Below are positions 54,388-63,238 of a DNA stretch of 64,000 nt, in pieces. Both the position numbers and the translations under genes were made by a program. Within the stretch, counting starts at the first letter, position 1, and each line of letters begins with the position of its first letter. The notes under the pieces are model-generated. The model saw nothing but the letters and a program-made list of their open reading frames with translations. It was not told the DNA's origin and made no database searches. This DNA comes from JALYXV01 sp963733505 (GTDB lineage: Bacteria > Actinomycetota > Acidimicrobiia > Acidimicrobiales > Palsa-688): positions 62,001-126,000 of the forward strand of contig CAVTDW010000004.1 of NCBI GenBank assembly GCA_963733505.1, in the 5' to 3' direction.

Positions 54388-55437
54388 ATGGGGCGGCGGG
54401 TTCTGGTCACGGGGCTGGGGTCGTTCTGGGGCGGGCGGTTGGCGCAAGCCCTGGAGCGCGACCCGTCGGTCGAGCTCATCGTCGGGCTCGACACGACCGA
54501 TCCGACCGTGAAACTGGAACGCACCGAGTTCGTGCGGGCCGACCAGGGCTACTCGATCCTGTCGCGGATCGTGCGGGCCACCCAGGTCGACACGATCCTG
54601 CACACCTTCCTCGTCGTCGATTCGACCCGTATGAGCGGGCGATCCCTGCACGAGATCAACGTCATCGGGACGATGAATCTGCTCGCTGCGGCCGGCGCCC
54701 CCGACAGCTCGGTCCGCCACCTCGTGGTCAAGGGTTCGACGCTGGTCTACGGGGCGTCGCACCGGGATCCAACCTGGTTCCGAGAGGACATGACACGCAG
54801 CACCGGGGCCCGGACCCGGGTGGAGCGATCGCTGCTCGAGGTCGAGAGCTACCTGCGGGACTTCGCCGAGGACAGCCCCCAGGTGACGGTTGCCATCCTG
54901 CGCTTCGCCAACGTGCTCGGCACCGACATCGTCACGCCGATCTCCAAGGCCCTCTCCCTGCCGCTGGTGCCGAGCATCTTCGGCTTCGACCCCCTGCTGC
55001 AGTTCGCCGAGGAGGACGACGTCATCCGGGCGCTCGAGTACGCCATGCGGACCAACCTGTCGGGTGTCTACAACGTGGCGGGCGACGGGCGCCTGCCGTG
55101 GAGCGAGGTGGCCGCGATGGTCGGCAAGCGGCAGGCGTTCATGCCGCCCGTGCTGACGGGCTGGAGCGCCGCCCCGCTGACCCGCCTCGGGCTGGTGGAA
55201 CTGCCTGACGAGGTGATCGACCTGCTGCGCTACGGGCGAGGCGTCGACAACAGTCGCCTGAAACAGGCCGGTTTCGAGTACCGCTACACCTCGGCGGGCG
55301 CCGTCGACAGCTTCCGTAAGGGCCACCGGCTGCGCAAGATCGGCGTCCAGGACCACCCCCACTACCGCTACGAGCGCGACGTGGAGGCGTTCTTCCGCCA
55401 CTCACCAGCCGTGGTCCGGCCGGAACGGATCAGCTGA
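54388..55437 (+). CDS. NAD-dependent epimerase/dehydratase-family (SDR) protein
   Basis: 349 residues, extended SDR. The dinucleotide motif is VLVTGLGSFWGGRLAQAL near residue 5 (T-G-x-x-x-x-x-G type), and VDTILHTFLVVDSTRMSGRS lies near 69. The catalytic Tyr is in STLVYGASH near 120 rather than in a classical Y-x-x-x-K, which is degenerate here. It resembles the GalE2-like neighbour of PlsC in mycobacteria. The substrate is unknown, and UDP-sugar epimerase activity is doubtful. Its end overlaps the GNAT gene by eight bases, tail to tail. Confidence 0.83.
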   Translation: MGRRVLVTGLGSFWGGRLAQALERDPSVELIVGLDTTDPTVKLERTEFVRADQGYSILSRIVRATQVDTILHTFLVVDSTRMSGRSLHEINVIGTMNLLAAAGAPDSSVRHLVVKGSTLVYGASHRDPTWFREDMTRSTGARTRVERSLLEVESYLRDFAEDSPQVTVAILRFANVLGTDIVTPISKALSLPLVPSIFGFDPLLQFAEEDDVIRALEYAMRTNLSGVYNVAGDGRLPWSEVAAMVGKRQAFMPPVLTGWSAAPLTRLGLVELPDEVIDLLRYGRGVDNSRLKQAGFEYRYTSAGAVDSFRKGHRLRKIGVQDHPHYRYERDVEAFFRHSPAVVRPERIS

Positions 55438-56047
55438 GCCAGGCGGCGGTGTAGTCGTCGCGCCGCTGCCACCATTCCTCGGCGGTTATGGCGTAACGGA
55501 CGTGGTCCTCCCAGACGCCGTTGATCTCCAGGTAGCGGAACGCCACCCCTTCCTCTCGCAGCCCGAGCTTCTCCGCCACCCGGCGGCTGGGCTGGTTGCG
55601 GGGGATGATGGCCACCTGGATCCGGTGCAACGCCAACTCCTCGAAGGCGAAGCGGAATACCAGCACCGCCGACTCCGGCACGTAGCTGTGGCCTGCCATT
55701 GCCTGGTCGATCCAGTACCCCACATAGGCGTTCTGGAACGGCCCCCGCTGGATCGACGAGATGTTGATCTCGCCCGCAAAGCGGCCGCTCACGAAGATGC
55801 CGAACCCGTAGCCGGTACCCAGCTGGCGCTCCCGGTCCCTGGCCCCGCACCGGGCCGCGAACACCCGGCGGTCCTCGGCGGCGTCGGGCTGGCCGATGAT
55901 GGGGCGGGGTTCCCAGCGGACCAACCACTCCCGGGACCGGGTGCGCACCTCGCGCCACTGCTCGAAGTCGCCCGGCATGAGCGGACGCAGGGAAACTCGT
56001 CGCCCTACCAACTCCAGCGAAGATGGGCGCACCGCCCCCCAGCTCAT
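55430..56047 (-). CDS. GNAT acetyltransferase, RimJ/RimL-like
   Basis: 205 residues with RRVSLRPLMPGDFEQWREVR at the N-terminus, the acetyl-CoA-binding region around FAFEELALHRIQVAIIPRNQ near residue 135, and PSRRVAEKLGLREEGVAFRY. This is the pattern of RimJ/RimL-type N-acetyltransferases that modify ribosomal proteins or antibiotics. It is 44 bases downstream of the aminotransferase gene on the same strand and convergent with the epimerase gene. Confidence 0.88.
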   Translation of the reverse strand: MSWGAVRPSSLELVGRRVSLRPLMPGDFEQWREVRTRSREWLVRWEPRPIIGQPDAAEDRRVFAARCGARDRERQLGTGYGFGIFVSGRFAGEINISSIQRGPFQNAYVGYWIDQAMAGHSYVPESAVLVFRFAFEELALHRIQVAIIPRNQPSRRVAEKLGLREEGVAFRYLEINGVWEDHVRYAITAEEWWQRRDDYTAAWLS

Positions 56048-56091
56048 CGGTCAGCCGTGTCCGGTTCTGGCTGGGAAACCTCGGGCCGCTG

Positions 56092-57196
56092 TCACCGGCC
56101 CAGGATCTCCGAAAGTGCCGCCAAGAACAGCGTCACGTTGGCCACCCGGGCGGTGTGGCCCATACACCCGATGCGCCACACCCGGCCGGCGAAGGCCCCG
56201 ACGCCGCCGCCAATCTCGATGTCGTAGCGTTCGAGCAGCGCCTGGCGGACCTTGACATCGTCCGCCTCGTCGGGCACCCAGACCGTGGTCAGCTCGGGCA
56301 GGCGGGAACCCTCGGCCGCGAACAGGTCGAGACCCATCGCCTCGAGGCCGCCCTGCAAGAGTTCGCCGCACTCGGCGTGGCGCCGGTGGGCGTTGTCGAG
56401 GCCTTCGTCGAGCAGCGCGCCCAGCCCGGCGTGAAGGGACGTGATCATGGCGACCGGGGCGGTGTGGTGGTACTTGCGGGCACCGTGCGTCGTGGCGTAC
56501 TGCGCCAGCATCCCGAGGTCCAGGTACCAACTCTGCGGGCGTTCGATCCGCCGCTCGGTCGCCGCTGCCGTTCATGGTGAACGGGGCGAGGCCGGGCGCC
56601 ACGCCCAGGCATTTCTGGGTTCCCGCGTAGGCCACGTCCACGCCCCACCCGTCGACGGCTACCGGAATTCCGCCGAGCGAGGTGACGCAGTCGGCCAGGA
56701 GGAGCGGTCGGCTCTCGCCCGGTCCCGCCTGGGCGAGCAGGGCGCCAATCGCCGCGATGTCGTTGCGCACGCCGGTGCTGGTCTCGGCGTGCACGGCCGC
56801 AATCAGTTTCGGGTTCGGGTGGGCCTCGACCAGGCGTGCGGCCACCAGCGGCTGGCCCCACGGCTCGTCAACTCGGACCACGTCGGCACCGCAGCGGGCC
56901 GCGACATCGCACATCCGCTCGCCGAACAGCCCGTTGACGCCGACCACGACGGCGTCGCCTGGCCCCACCAGATTCACGAACGCCGCTTCCATCCCCGCCG
57001 ACCCGGTACCCGATACCGGCAGGGTCAGCTGGTTGTCCGTCCCCCAGACCTGGCGGAGGCGGTCGCAGGTTTCGTCCAGCAACTCCAAGAAGACGGGATC
57101 GAGGTGCCCGAGCATGGGCCGGGCAAAGGCCTCGGTCGCCTCAGGGTACGGGTTGGATGGGCCGGGGCCCATCAGGATGCGCTCGGGGTGGGGCAC
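56092..57196 (-). CDS. Class V aminotransferase, serine/alanine-glyoxylate type (frameshifted)
   Basis: About 368 residues. The opening RILMGPGPSNPYPEATEAFA and the VSGTGSAGMEAAFVNLVGPG block near residue 63 are typical of the alanine/serine-glyoxylate aminotransferase family. The PLP Lys is in AYAGTQKCLGVAPGLAPFTM near 193. A one-base shift near 56570 follows, and the sequence resumes ERRIERPQSWYLDLGMLAQY and KYHHTAPVAMITSLHAGLGA to the end. It would amino-transfer glyoxylate to glycine, fitting the glyoxylate released by the malyl-CoA lyase. The frameshift may be an artefact. Confidence 0.87.
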
Positions 57197-57208
57197 TAGG
57201 ACCGCATG

Positions 57209-58165
57209 CTACCGACGGCTCGGCTGGTGGTCTTCCCCCAACAGCGACCTGACCAAGCCGTCCAGAATGTCCTGTTCCGAGACCAGGCACTCGCGAAAGC
57301 CGAAATGGCGCATGATGGCCACCAGCACGACGCAGCCGCCGACGATCACGTCGGCCCGGCCCGCCTCCAAGCCCGGGTTGAACACCCGGTCCGCCCGCTT
57401 CTCCATGGCCAGGGTGCGGAACACGTCCTCGACCGCGTCCTTGGTCAAGATGAAGTGATGGATTCGCTCCGGGTCGTATTCGGGCAGGCCGATCTCGACC
57501 GCGGCGACGGTGGTAACGGTCCCGGCCAGGCCCACCAGACGTTTCGCGTCGTCCACCTCGGGGACCTCACGGCGGACATCGTCGAGGTACTCGTTGACGA
57601 CGTCCAATGCCTGAGCCAGCTCTTCGGCCCTGGGCGGGTCGCCATGGAGGAACCGTTCGGTCAGGCGCACGCAGCCCACGTCGATGGAGACGACTCCCGT
57701 CGGGGTAAGCGGGTCGCCCTCAGGGGCGGGGCCGACCGCGAACTCGGTCGAACCGCCACCGATGTCGACGACGAGGAACGGGCCGTCGGAGGGGTCGAGG
57801 GACGCGGTGGCACCTGCGAACGACAGCCGGGCCTCCTCGTCGCCGCCGAGCAGTTCCGGGCGGCTGCCGACGATCGCCTCGGCAGCTGCGAAGAAGTCGT
57901 CCCGGTTGGCCGCGTCCCGGGCGGCGGAGGTGGCGGTCATCCGGCAGCGGGCGACGCCCGCCGCGTCCATGGTCTGGCGGTACTCCCGCAGCACCGCCAG
58001 CGTTCGCTCGATCGCCTCGGGGGCCAGTGCCTTGGCCTGGTCGACGCCCTGGCCCAACCGAGTGATCCGCATACGCCGATCGCGTGTCTCGCCCTGCGGT
58101 CCCGCGATCAACAGCCGGGTCGAGTTGGTACCGCAGTCGATGGCCGCCACCGGCGCCCCGGCCAT
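57209..58165 (-). CDS. Ppx/GppA-family exopolyphosphatase
   Basis: 318 residues of the actin-like ASKHA fold. Motifs are VAAIDCGTNSTRLLI near residue 6, the ARDAANRDDFF region near 107, LVVDIGGGSTEF near 146 and VGLAGTVTTVAAVEIGLPEY near 220. Such enzymes remove phosphate from polyphosphate or pppGpp. The ATG at 58165 overlaps the DUF501 stop (TGATG), which removes an upstream shadow extension. The DUF501-Ppx pair is common in actinobacteria. Confidence 0.92.
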   Translation of the reverse strand: MAGAPVAAIDCGTNSTRLLIAGPQGETRDRRMRITRLGQGVDQAKALAPEAIERTLAVLREYRQTMDAAGVARCRMTATSAARDAANRDDFFAAAEAIVGSRPELLGGDEEARLSFAGATASLDPSDGPFLVVDIGGGSTEFAVGPAPEGDPLTPTGVVSIDVGCVRLTERFLHGDPPRAEELAQALDVVNEYLDDVRREVPEVDDAKRLVGLAGTVTTVAAVEIGLPEYDPERIHHFILTKDAVEDVFRTLAMEKRADRVFNPGLEAGRADVIVGGCVVLVAIMRHFGFRECLVSEQDILDGLVRSLLGEDHQPSRR

Positions 58166-58653
58166 CAGCGAACCGACACGCCTGGCGGGGCCGCGTCTGA
58201 GCGGGCCTCGGCCTGGACCCATCGTCCGACCGGGTCGTCGCCGCCCGCGAGCCACCAGGCGTAGTGGGCGTGGAGGCACTTGACGCCGCGCGGTCGCCGG
58301 GTCCCACCGACGCCGCCCGTCGGCCGCGGCCCGGCCCAATCCGGCGGCAGGGCGGCGTCTCGCTCGACCGCGTACCGGGCGTGGGCCGCCTCGAGTTGGT
58401 CCGGGTCGACCGCCGCCTCGGCGGCGCGAACCCCGCCCGCCGACTCCAGGCGGTCGACCAGCAGGCGTTCGACCCCTCCGACCAGCCAGTAGCGGGTCGG
58501 CATGGGTGTGCCATCGAAGAGCAGCGGCGCGTTGCGGATCACGACCGGGGCGCCATGCGGGCTCCGCACGACGACGTCGAACTGGCCTCGGGGTGGGTGG
58601 CCGAGGAGAAGGGTGACCGTTTTCGAGGTCGGCGTCGGGAATGATCGTTGCAA
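58165..58653 (-). CDS. DUF501 protein
   Basis: 162 residues. LLGHPPRGQFDVVVRSPHGA near the N-terminus, PTRYWLVGGVERLLVDRLES near 52 and GVKCLHAHYAWWLAGGDDPV near 123 match DUF501, a conserved family of unknown role found upstream of ppx in actinobacteria. The Cys-x-His-x-His pattern in KCLHAHYA may bind metal. The start (TTG 58653) is uncertain. Confidence 0.85.
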   Translation of the reverse strand: MQRSFPTPTSKTVTLLLGHPPRGQFDVVVRSPHGAPVVIRNAPLLFDGTPMPTRYWLVGGVERLLVDRLESAGGVRAAEAAVDPDQLEAAHARYAVERDAALPPDWAGPRPTGGVGGTRRPRGVKCLHAHYAWWLAGGDDPVGRWVQAEARSDAAPPGVSVR

Positions 58654-58704
58654 CCTACCGGCCGCGAGGACGCGTCGGAGCCGTGAGCGGGAAGGATCAA
58701 GGGC

Positions 58705-60000
58705 GTGCTCTCCCGACGACGCTTCCTGAAGGCGGCAATGGCCGCCGGTGTTGGTGCGGCCTGGCCGGCCGTGCTGGCAACTGGCTGCACGTCGCCGACA
58801 CGGCGGTCGGGCGGGTCGCCGTCGAGTGTGGCCGATCGTGAGCCTCCCTTTGACACTGTCGTCGTCGTCATGCTGGAAAACCGATCATTTGACCATCTCC
58901 TGGGCTGGCTACCCGGCGCCGACGGCCGCCAAGGCGGACTCGCCTACCCCGATCGCACCGGCCGAGAACACCTGACCCATGATCTCGGCCGTAACTTCAC
59001 GGGGTGCGGCAATGCCGACCCGGACCATTCCTGGGCGGGCGGGCAGATCCAGCTCGCGGGCGGGCGCAACGATGGTTGGCTGCTGACCCCGTCTACGCGA
59101 TCGCTCAACGACACCTATCCCATCGGGTATTACACCGAGTCAGGCCTACCCGTCCTGGCGGCCTTGGCTCAGAACTACACCGCCCTCGATGGCTACTTCT
59201 GCTCGATCATGTCCGAGACCTATCCGAACCGGATCTACCTGAACGCCGCCCGGACCGACCGCGACCACAACCTCGAACCACTGGCGGCGGCATCGGAACC
59301 GACCAAGCTGGCCACCATTCCCACCATCTGGGACCGGCTGGCCGAGGCGTCGATCAGCCACCGCACCTACTTCAGTGACGTGCCTTTCATCGGCCTGTGG
59401 GGCCTCAAGTACCTGCGGATCGCGGCACCGTTCTCCCGTTTCCTGGCGGACGCGGCTGCGGGCACCTTGCCCAACGTCTCCTTTATCGACCCCACCTTCA
59501 ACAATGACCACGACCTCGAATCCGACCAGCACCCTTTTGCTGACGTCCGGCTGGGCGACAACTTCCTCGCCGACGTCTTTCACGCCGTGCGCTCCAGTCC
59601 GCAGTGGCCGCGCACCGTCCTCGTGATCACCTACGACGAGTGGGGCGGCTTCTTCGACCACGTCGTCCCGCCCAAGGTGCTCGACGACACCGATCCCGCG
59701 ACGGTCGACCACCGCTGCGGCGTCGACGGCTGTGGCGGACCCCCGGACTACGGGCAGCTCGGCTTTCGGGTGCCGTGCATCGTCGCGTCGCCCTTCGCGC
59801 CATCGGGCGTGGCGCACGGCGGTCCCTACGAGCACACCTCGATCCTGCGAATGATCGAATGGCGCTGGAATCTGAAGCCCCTGACCGTTCGCGACGCCAA
59901 CGCCAAGAACCTTGCCGACGTCCTCGACTTCGGGAAGGTCAACTCGGTCGCCGAGTCGGCAATCCCTCGACACGCGACGTTCGCTCCGACCCGCTGCTAG
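58705..60000 (+). CDS. Tat-exported phospholipase C/acid phosphatase-family phosphoesterase
   Basis: 431 residues. The twin-arginine signal SRRRFLKAAMAAGVG at residues 3-17 leads to LATGC, a possible lipobox. The phosphoesterase core has VVVMLENRSFDHLLGWLPGA near residue 53 with the metal-binding Glu/Asn, LDGYFCSIMSETYPNR near 160, and VITYDEWGGFFDHVVPP near 308. This is the bacterial PLC (alkaline phosphatase-superfamily) type, acting outside the membrane on phospholipids or phosphate esters. Its last codons lie in a 68-bp tandem duplication. Confidence 0.9.
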   Translation: MLSRRRFLKAAMAAGVGAAWPAVLATGCTSPTRRSGGSPSSVADREPPFDTVVVVMLENRSFDHLLGWLPGADGRQGGLAYPDRTGREHLTHDLGRNFTGCGNADPDHSWAGGQIQLAGGRNDGWLLTPSTRSLNDTYPIGYYTESGLPVLAALAQNYTALDGYFCSIMSETYPNRIYLNAARTDRDHNLEPLAAASEPTKLATIPTIWDRLAEASISHRTYFSDVPFIGLWGLKYLRIAAPFSRFLADAAAGTLPNVSFIDPTFNNDHDLESDQHPFADVRLGDNFLADVFHAVRSSPQWPRTVLVITYDEWGGFFDHVVPPKVLDDTDPATVDHRCGVDGCGGPPDYGQLGFRVPCIVASPFAPSGVAHGGPYEHTSILRMIEWRWNLKPLTVRDANAKNLADVLDFGKVNSVAESAIPRHATFAPTRC

Positions 60001-60105
60001 GACTTCCCGCGGCCCTCGTTGGACCGAGTCTCGGCGCTGTCGTCTCGTTCTTCCCGACCCGCTGCTAGGACTTCCCGCGGCCCTCGTGGACCGAGTCCCG
60101 GCGCT
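59986..60105. repeat. 68-bp tandem duplication at the convergent ends of two genes
   Basis: The block beginning CCGACCCGCTGCTAGGACTT at 59986 recurs at 60054. About 50 bases match with two differences; the rest of the unit diverges. It contains the 3' ends of both the phosphoesterase gene (stop in the first copy) and the sigma-factor gene (stop in the second copy). Confidence 0.88.
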
Positions 60106-61288
60106 GCTCGAGGAACCGGCGTTCGGCGGCATTCTCGACCAGGCCGAGCGCCGCCTGGTAGGCCGCGGTCGCCTCCTCTTGCCGGCCGAGGCGACGCAAC
60201 AGATCCGCCCGGGTGGCGTGAAACAGGTGGTACCCCGGGAGGTCAAGCGAGTCGACCACGGCCAGGGCAAGCGCCGCCCCGTGCACCTCGGCCACGGCAA
60301 CGGCGCGGTTCAGCGCCACGATCGGCGTCGGCATGACCGCCAGCAGCTGGTCGTAGAGCCGGAGGATCTGCGACCAGTCGGTGGCGGAGGCTGACGGCGC
60401 GTCGGTGTGCACGGCGTTGATCGCCGCTTGGAGCTGGTACGGGCCCGGTTGGTTGCGGCGGATGCACGCCGCCACCAGGCCATGTCCCTCGGCGATGAGG
60501 GCCTGGTCCCAGCGTGACCGGTCCTGGTCGGGAAGCAGGACCAGCGACCCGTCGGGCGCCACCCGAGCGGCGCGCCGGGCCTCGATCAGCAGCAAGAGCG
60601 CGAGGAGGCCGTGCACCTCGGGCTCATCGGGCATCAGCTGCGCCAAGAGGCGGGCCAGGCGGACGGCCTCGGCACTCAGCTCGCCGCGCTGTAACTCGTC
60701 GCCCGCGGTCGCCAGGTACCCCTCGTTGAAAACCAGGTAGACGACGGCCAGCACCGGCCGCAGCCGGTCCGGGAGTTCGGCGTCGCCGGGAACTCGGTAC
60801 GGGATGCCCGCGGCGCGAATCTTGCGCTTGGCCCTGAGCAGGCGCTGCGCCATCGTCGTCTCGGGGACGAGGAACGCCCGGGCGATCTCAGCGGTGTCGA
60901 GGCCACCGAGCAGGCGCAGCGTCAGCGCCACCTGGGCGTTGGTCGCCAGCGCAGGATGGCAGCAGGTGAAGATCAGGCGGAGGCGGTCGTCGGGCACGGG
61001 TCCCACCACCTTGGGCTCGTCGCGACGATGGACAAGGACCGCTTGGCGGTGGCGGTCGTCGCGCGATGCCTCCCGTCGGAGGCGATCGATGGCGTGATTC
61101 CGGGCTGTCGTGACGATCCAGCCCCCGGGGTTCGGTGGCAGGCCGGCGCCCGGCCAGCGCTCGACGGCCACCGCGAAGGCGTGCTGGACCGCCTCCTCGG
61201 CGAGGTCGATGTCACCGAAGAGACGGACCAGCGTGGCCACCGCCCGGCCGAACTCGGCCCGGAAGACGTGCTCGACACCTGTTGGCAC
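60065..61288 (-). CDS. ECF42-type RNA polymerase sigma factor with C-terminal TPR-like domain
   Basis: 407 residues. Region 2 is AVATLVRLFGDIDLAEEAVQ near residue 16 with WIVTTARNHAIDRLRRE, and region 4 covers ALTLRLLGGLDTAEIARAFL near 125 with TTMAQRLLRAKRKI. The large C-terminal domain (VYLVFNEGYLATAGDEL, then LLRRLGRQEEATAAYQAALG) is the SnoaL-free, TPR-like extension of ECF42, which replaces an anti-sigma factor. The adjacent YCII/DGPF gene is the classic ECF42 partner and probable target. Confidence 0.9.
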   Translation of the reverse strand: MPTGVEHVFRAEFGRAVATLVRLFGDIDLAEEAVQHAFAVAVERWPGAGLPPNPGGWIVTTARNHAIDRLRREASRDDRHRQAVLVHRRDEPKVVGPVPDDRLRLIFTCCHPALATNAQVALTLRLLGGLDTAEIARAFLVPETTMAQRLLRAKRKIRAAGIPYRVPGDAELPDRLRPVLAVVYLVFNEGYLATAGDELQRGELSAEAVRLARLLAQLMPDEPEVHGLLALLLLIEARRAARVAPDGSLVLLPDQDRSRWDQALIAEGHGLVAACIRRNQPGPYQLQAAINAVHTDAPSASATDWSQILRLYDQLLAVMPTPIVALNRAVAVAEVHGAALALAVVDSLDLPGYHLFHATRADLLRRLGRQEEATAAYQAALGLVENAAERRFLEQRRDSVHEGRGKS

Positions 61289-61330
61289 CTGAGGCGTCGC
61301 TGCTGGACACCGCGGCGGGAACCTTCGCCG

Positions 61331-61685
61331 CTAGCTCTCGGGCTCGTCCTGGAAGGGCCGAACCTCGACGGGCCCACGGCACGCCATCGTCGCCTGGGAC
61401 GCCAGGGCAAGCGCCTCATCCAGATCCGCGGCCTCGATGACCCAAAAGCCGCCCAGTTGTTCCTTGGTCTCGGCGAAGGGTCCGTCGGTCGTCAGGATCT
61501 CGCCGTCCTTGGCCCGCACCACGGTGGCCGTGTCGGCGGGGTGAAGTCCGCCTGCGAACACCCATGCGCCCTTCGTCCGAAGCTCGGTATTGAAGGCGTC
61601 GACTGCCTTGTAGATGCCGTCCATTTCCTCCGCCGACGGGGCCGTCACCCTCGACGTTGTACACCGACAACAGGTACTGCTTCAT
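61331..61685 (-). CDS. YCII/DGPF-domain protein (frameshifted)
   Basis: About 117 residues. MKQYLLSVYNVEG from ATG 61685 (AAAGGAG five bases upstream) continues after a one-base shift near 61648 as APSAEEMDGIYKAVDAFNTE, then GAWVFAGGLHPADTATVVRA, the TTDGPFAETKEQLGGFWVIE block with the DGPF motif, and PVEVRPFQDEPE. YCII proteins of this kind accompany ECF42 sigma factors; their biochemical role is unclear. A palindrome-rich leader lies upstream. Confidence 0.88.
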
Positions 61686-61696
61686 GGGAACTCCTT

Positions 61697-61764
61697 TCAC
61701 ATGGGGCCGGTACCGTACCGGGCCCTTCACCCATGTCCACGAACGACGACGATCGAATACGACA
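61697..61764 (-). promoter_or_regulatory. Leader palindrome and candidate ECF42 promoter of the YCII gene
   Basis: An imperfect inverted repeat spans ACATGGG (about 61700) to CCCATGT (about 61736), with inner GGCCGGTAC and GTACCGGGCC. Upstream on the minus strand, TGTCGT (61759-61764) resembles the TGTCGA -35 reported for ECF42 targets, with CGTC motifs about 10-15 bases further. The assignment is tentative. Confidence 0.45.
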
Positions 61765-61806
61765 CTTCGACGAGATTATTTTTCGGGTTCTTTGGCCGGA
61801 CGGTGC

Positions 61807-62136
61807 CTACGGTTCGATGACGATCCAGCCTCGGCGGTCCAGTTCGGCAGCCAGCTCGTGCGAGGGCATGCGGCGGATCGCTTGCTGGTCCGCCGACAAC
61901 CTCGGCCCCGGTTCGACCTCGGCCGGCGCCGTCCCGGCAAGCGACGCCTCCTGCAACTGCTCGATGAAGGCGGCCGCCTCGTCGCGGGTGAACTTGCCCG
62001 CGGCCTGGCGCTGGTTGAATCCCATCGGCCCGCGAGCGTCGCGAAAGTCGCTGTGGCCCGCGTCTCGGAGGAGGGTTAACAACTCCTGCACCTGCTTGGT
62101 CGACGCGGGAGGGCCCGACTGCTGTCCGAACGCCAT
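61807..62136 (-). CDS. Conserved hypothetical protein, 109 residues
   Basis: The N-terminal half STKQVQELLTLLRDAGHSDF, then RDARGPMGFNQRQAAGKFTR and DEAAAFIEQLQEA, is a conserved-looking block I recall from actinobacterial hypothetical proteins. The second half ends HELAAELDRRGWIVIEP, reminiscent of a short helix plus strand DNA-binding tail. No function is known. Strongly coding base usage and clear start support a real gene. Confidence 0.7.
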   Translation of the reverse strand: MAFGQQSGPPASTKQVQELLTLLRDAGHSDFRDARGPMGFNQRQAAGKFTRDEAAAFIEQLQEASLAGTAPAEVEPGPRLSADQQAIRRMPSHELAAELDRRGWIVIEP

Positions 62137-62617
62137 GGACGCAGTCTCGCCGAGTTGGCCGGCGCGATCACGTTGGGATCAGTCGTGCGCGACTGCCGCC
62201 TGGCCCGCCGCCCGCACCACCTGAGCCAGTCTGGTCGTGGTCTGGGGCTCTATGAGGAGAATCAACCGTGAGTGTCGGAGGTAAGAGCAAGCTCAGCCGA
62301 TCCCGGCCACCATTCTCATCGTTCGTGGCGGCCCCCGCCCCGGGGGCATGGGAGTCTTGTAGGGGATTGTGGCTCTTGTACAGGGTTGTTACCGCTGAGG
62401 GGTGATAACCCCGCCCAGAGACTTAAACCCCTACCAGACCCGCGAGCGGACCTACTTGGGCGGGGCGGCGGGGTCATCGGAGCCGTCGAAACCGTGGGGG
62501 TCGGTGCGAGTCGTGGGCCGGGCGGTGACAAAGCCCTACCAGACTCCGTGCCCATCCGCCGCGCCTCGTAGTATTTGCCTGAACAAGCATCCACTGCAGA
62601 AACGGACTCAATGAACG
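62137..62617. other. 480-bp gene-free region holding palindromic elements
   Basis: No frame here gives a convincing protein. It contains palindromic element copy B (62354-62439) and a half copy with CCCTACCAGAC at 62534-62544, and it leads into the DoxX gene. Confidence 0.65.
62354..62439. repeat. Large palindromic element, copy B
   Basis: Arms at 62354-62391 and 62406-62439 pair imperfectly. The loop region reads TACCGCTGAGGGGTG (62390-62404), differing by one base from the loop of copy A at 22760-22774. The right arm ends CCCCTACCAGAC, matching CCCTACCAGAC of copy A. Confidence 0.8.
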
Positions 62618-63181
62618 ATGCGTGACTCCGGGACCCTTGCAATCCGCATCACCCTGGGCAGCTACCTGGCCGTGCACGGGGCACAAAAGTTGTTCGGCGC
62701 CTTTGACGGGCCGGGCCTCGACAACGCCGGGGCCATGTTCGACCAACTGGGCCTCCAACCGGGCAAGCCCTTCGCGACGCTCGCCGGCACCACCGAGTTG
62801 GCGGGCGGCGTGCTCACCGCGACGGGTGTGGCGTGGCCGGCGGGACCCGTGGCGATAGCGGGCGCCATGGCCGTTGCCTCGGCGGTGCATTGGGACAATG
62901 GGCCCATGGCCCTGAAGGGAGGGTACGAGCTGCCGTTGACCGACATGCTCGTGGCGTTGGGAGTCGCCATCATCGGTCCTGGCCGGTACCGACTCGGGCC
63001 TCACCTGCCTCGCCGGTTGACCCGGCTCACCGTGTTGGGCGCGGCCGCCACCAGTGCCTACTGCATCTCCAAGATGATGGCCGCCAAGAAGACCGCAGCT
63101 TCGCAACCCGCTGCCCCTGTTACCCCCTCCCCCGCTGAGACCTCAGTGGCCAGCCAGGCTTCGGAGCAAACACAGCCGTAG
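62618..63181 (+). CDS. DoxX-family membrane protein
   Basis: 187 residues with four hydrophobic segments. LAIRITLGSYLAVHGAQKLF at the start, FDQLGLQPGKPFATLAGTTE near residue 45 and PVAIAGAMAVASAVHWDNGP near 83 follow the DoxX/TQO small-subunit pattern. A C-terminal tail of 40 residues is rich in Ala, Pro, Ser and Gln. DoxX proteins associate with thiol or quinone redox enzymes, but no partner is encoded here. Confidence 0.85.
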   Translation: MRDSGTLAIRITLGSYLAVHGAQKLFGAFDGPGLDNAGAMFDQLGLQPGKPFATLAGTTELAGGVLTATGVAWPAGPVAIAGAMAVASAVHWDNGPMALKGGYELPLTDMLVALGVAIIGPGRYRLGPHLPRRLTRLTVLGAAATSAYCISKMMAAKKTAASQPAAPVTPSPAETSVASQASEQTQP

Positions 63182-63238
63182 CCGGAGCGTGGGTGCGACA
63201 CCCGGCCGCTGCCGATCTCGACCGCAGTGCTCGACGGG

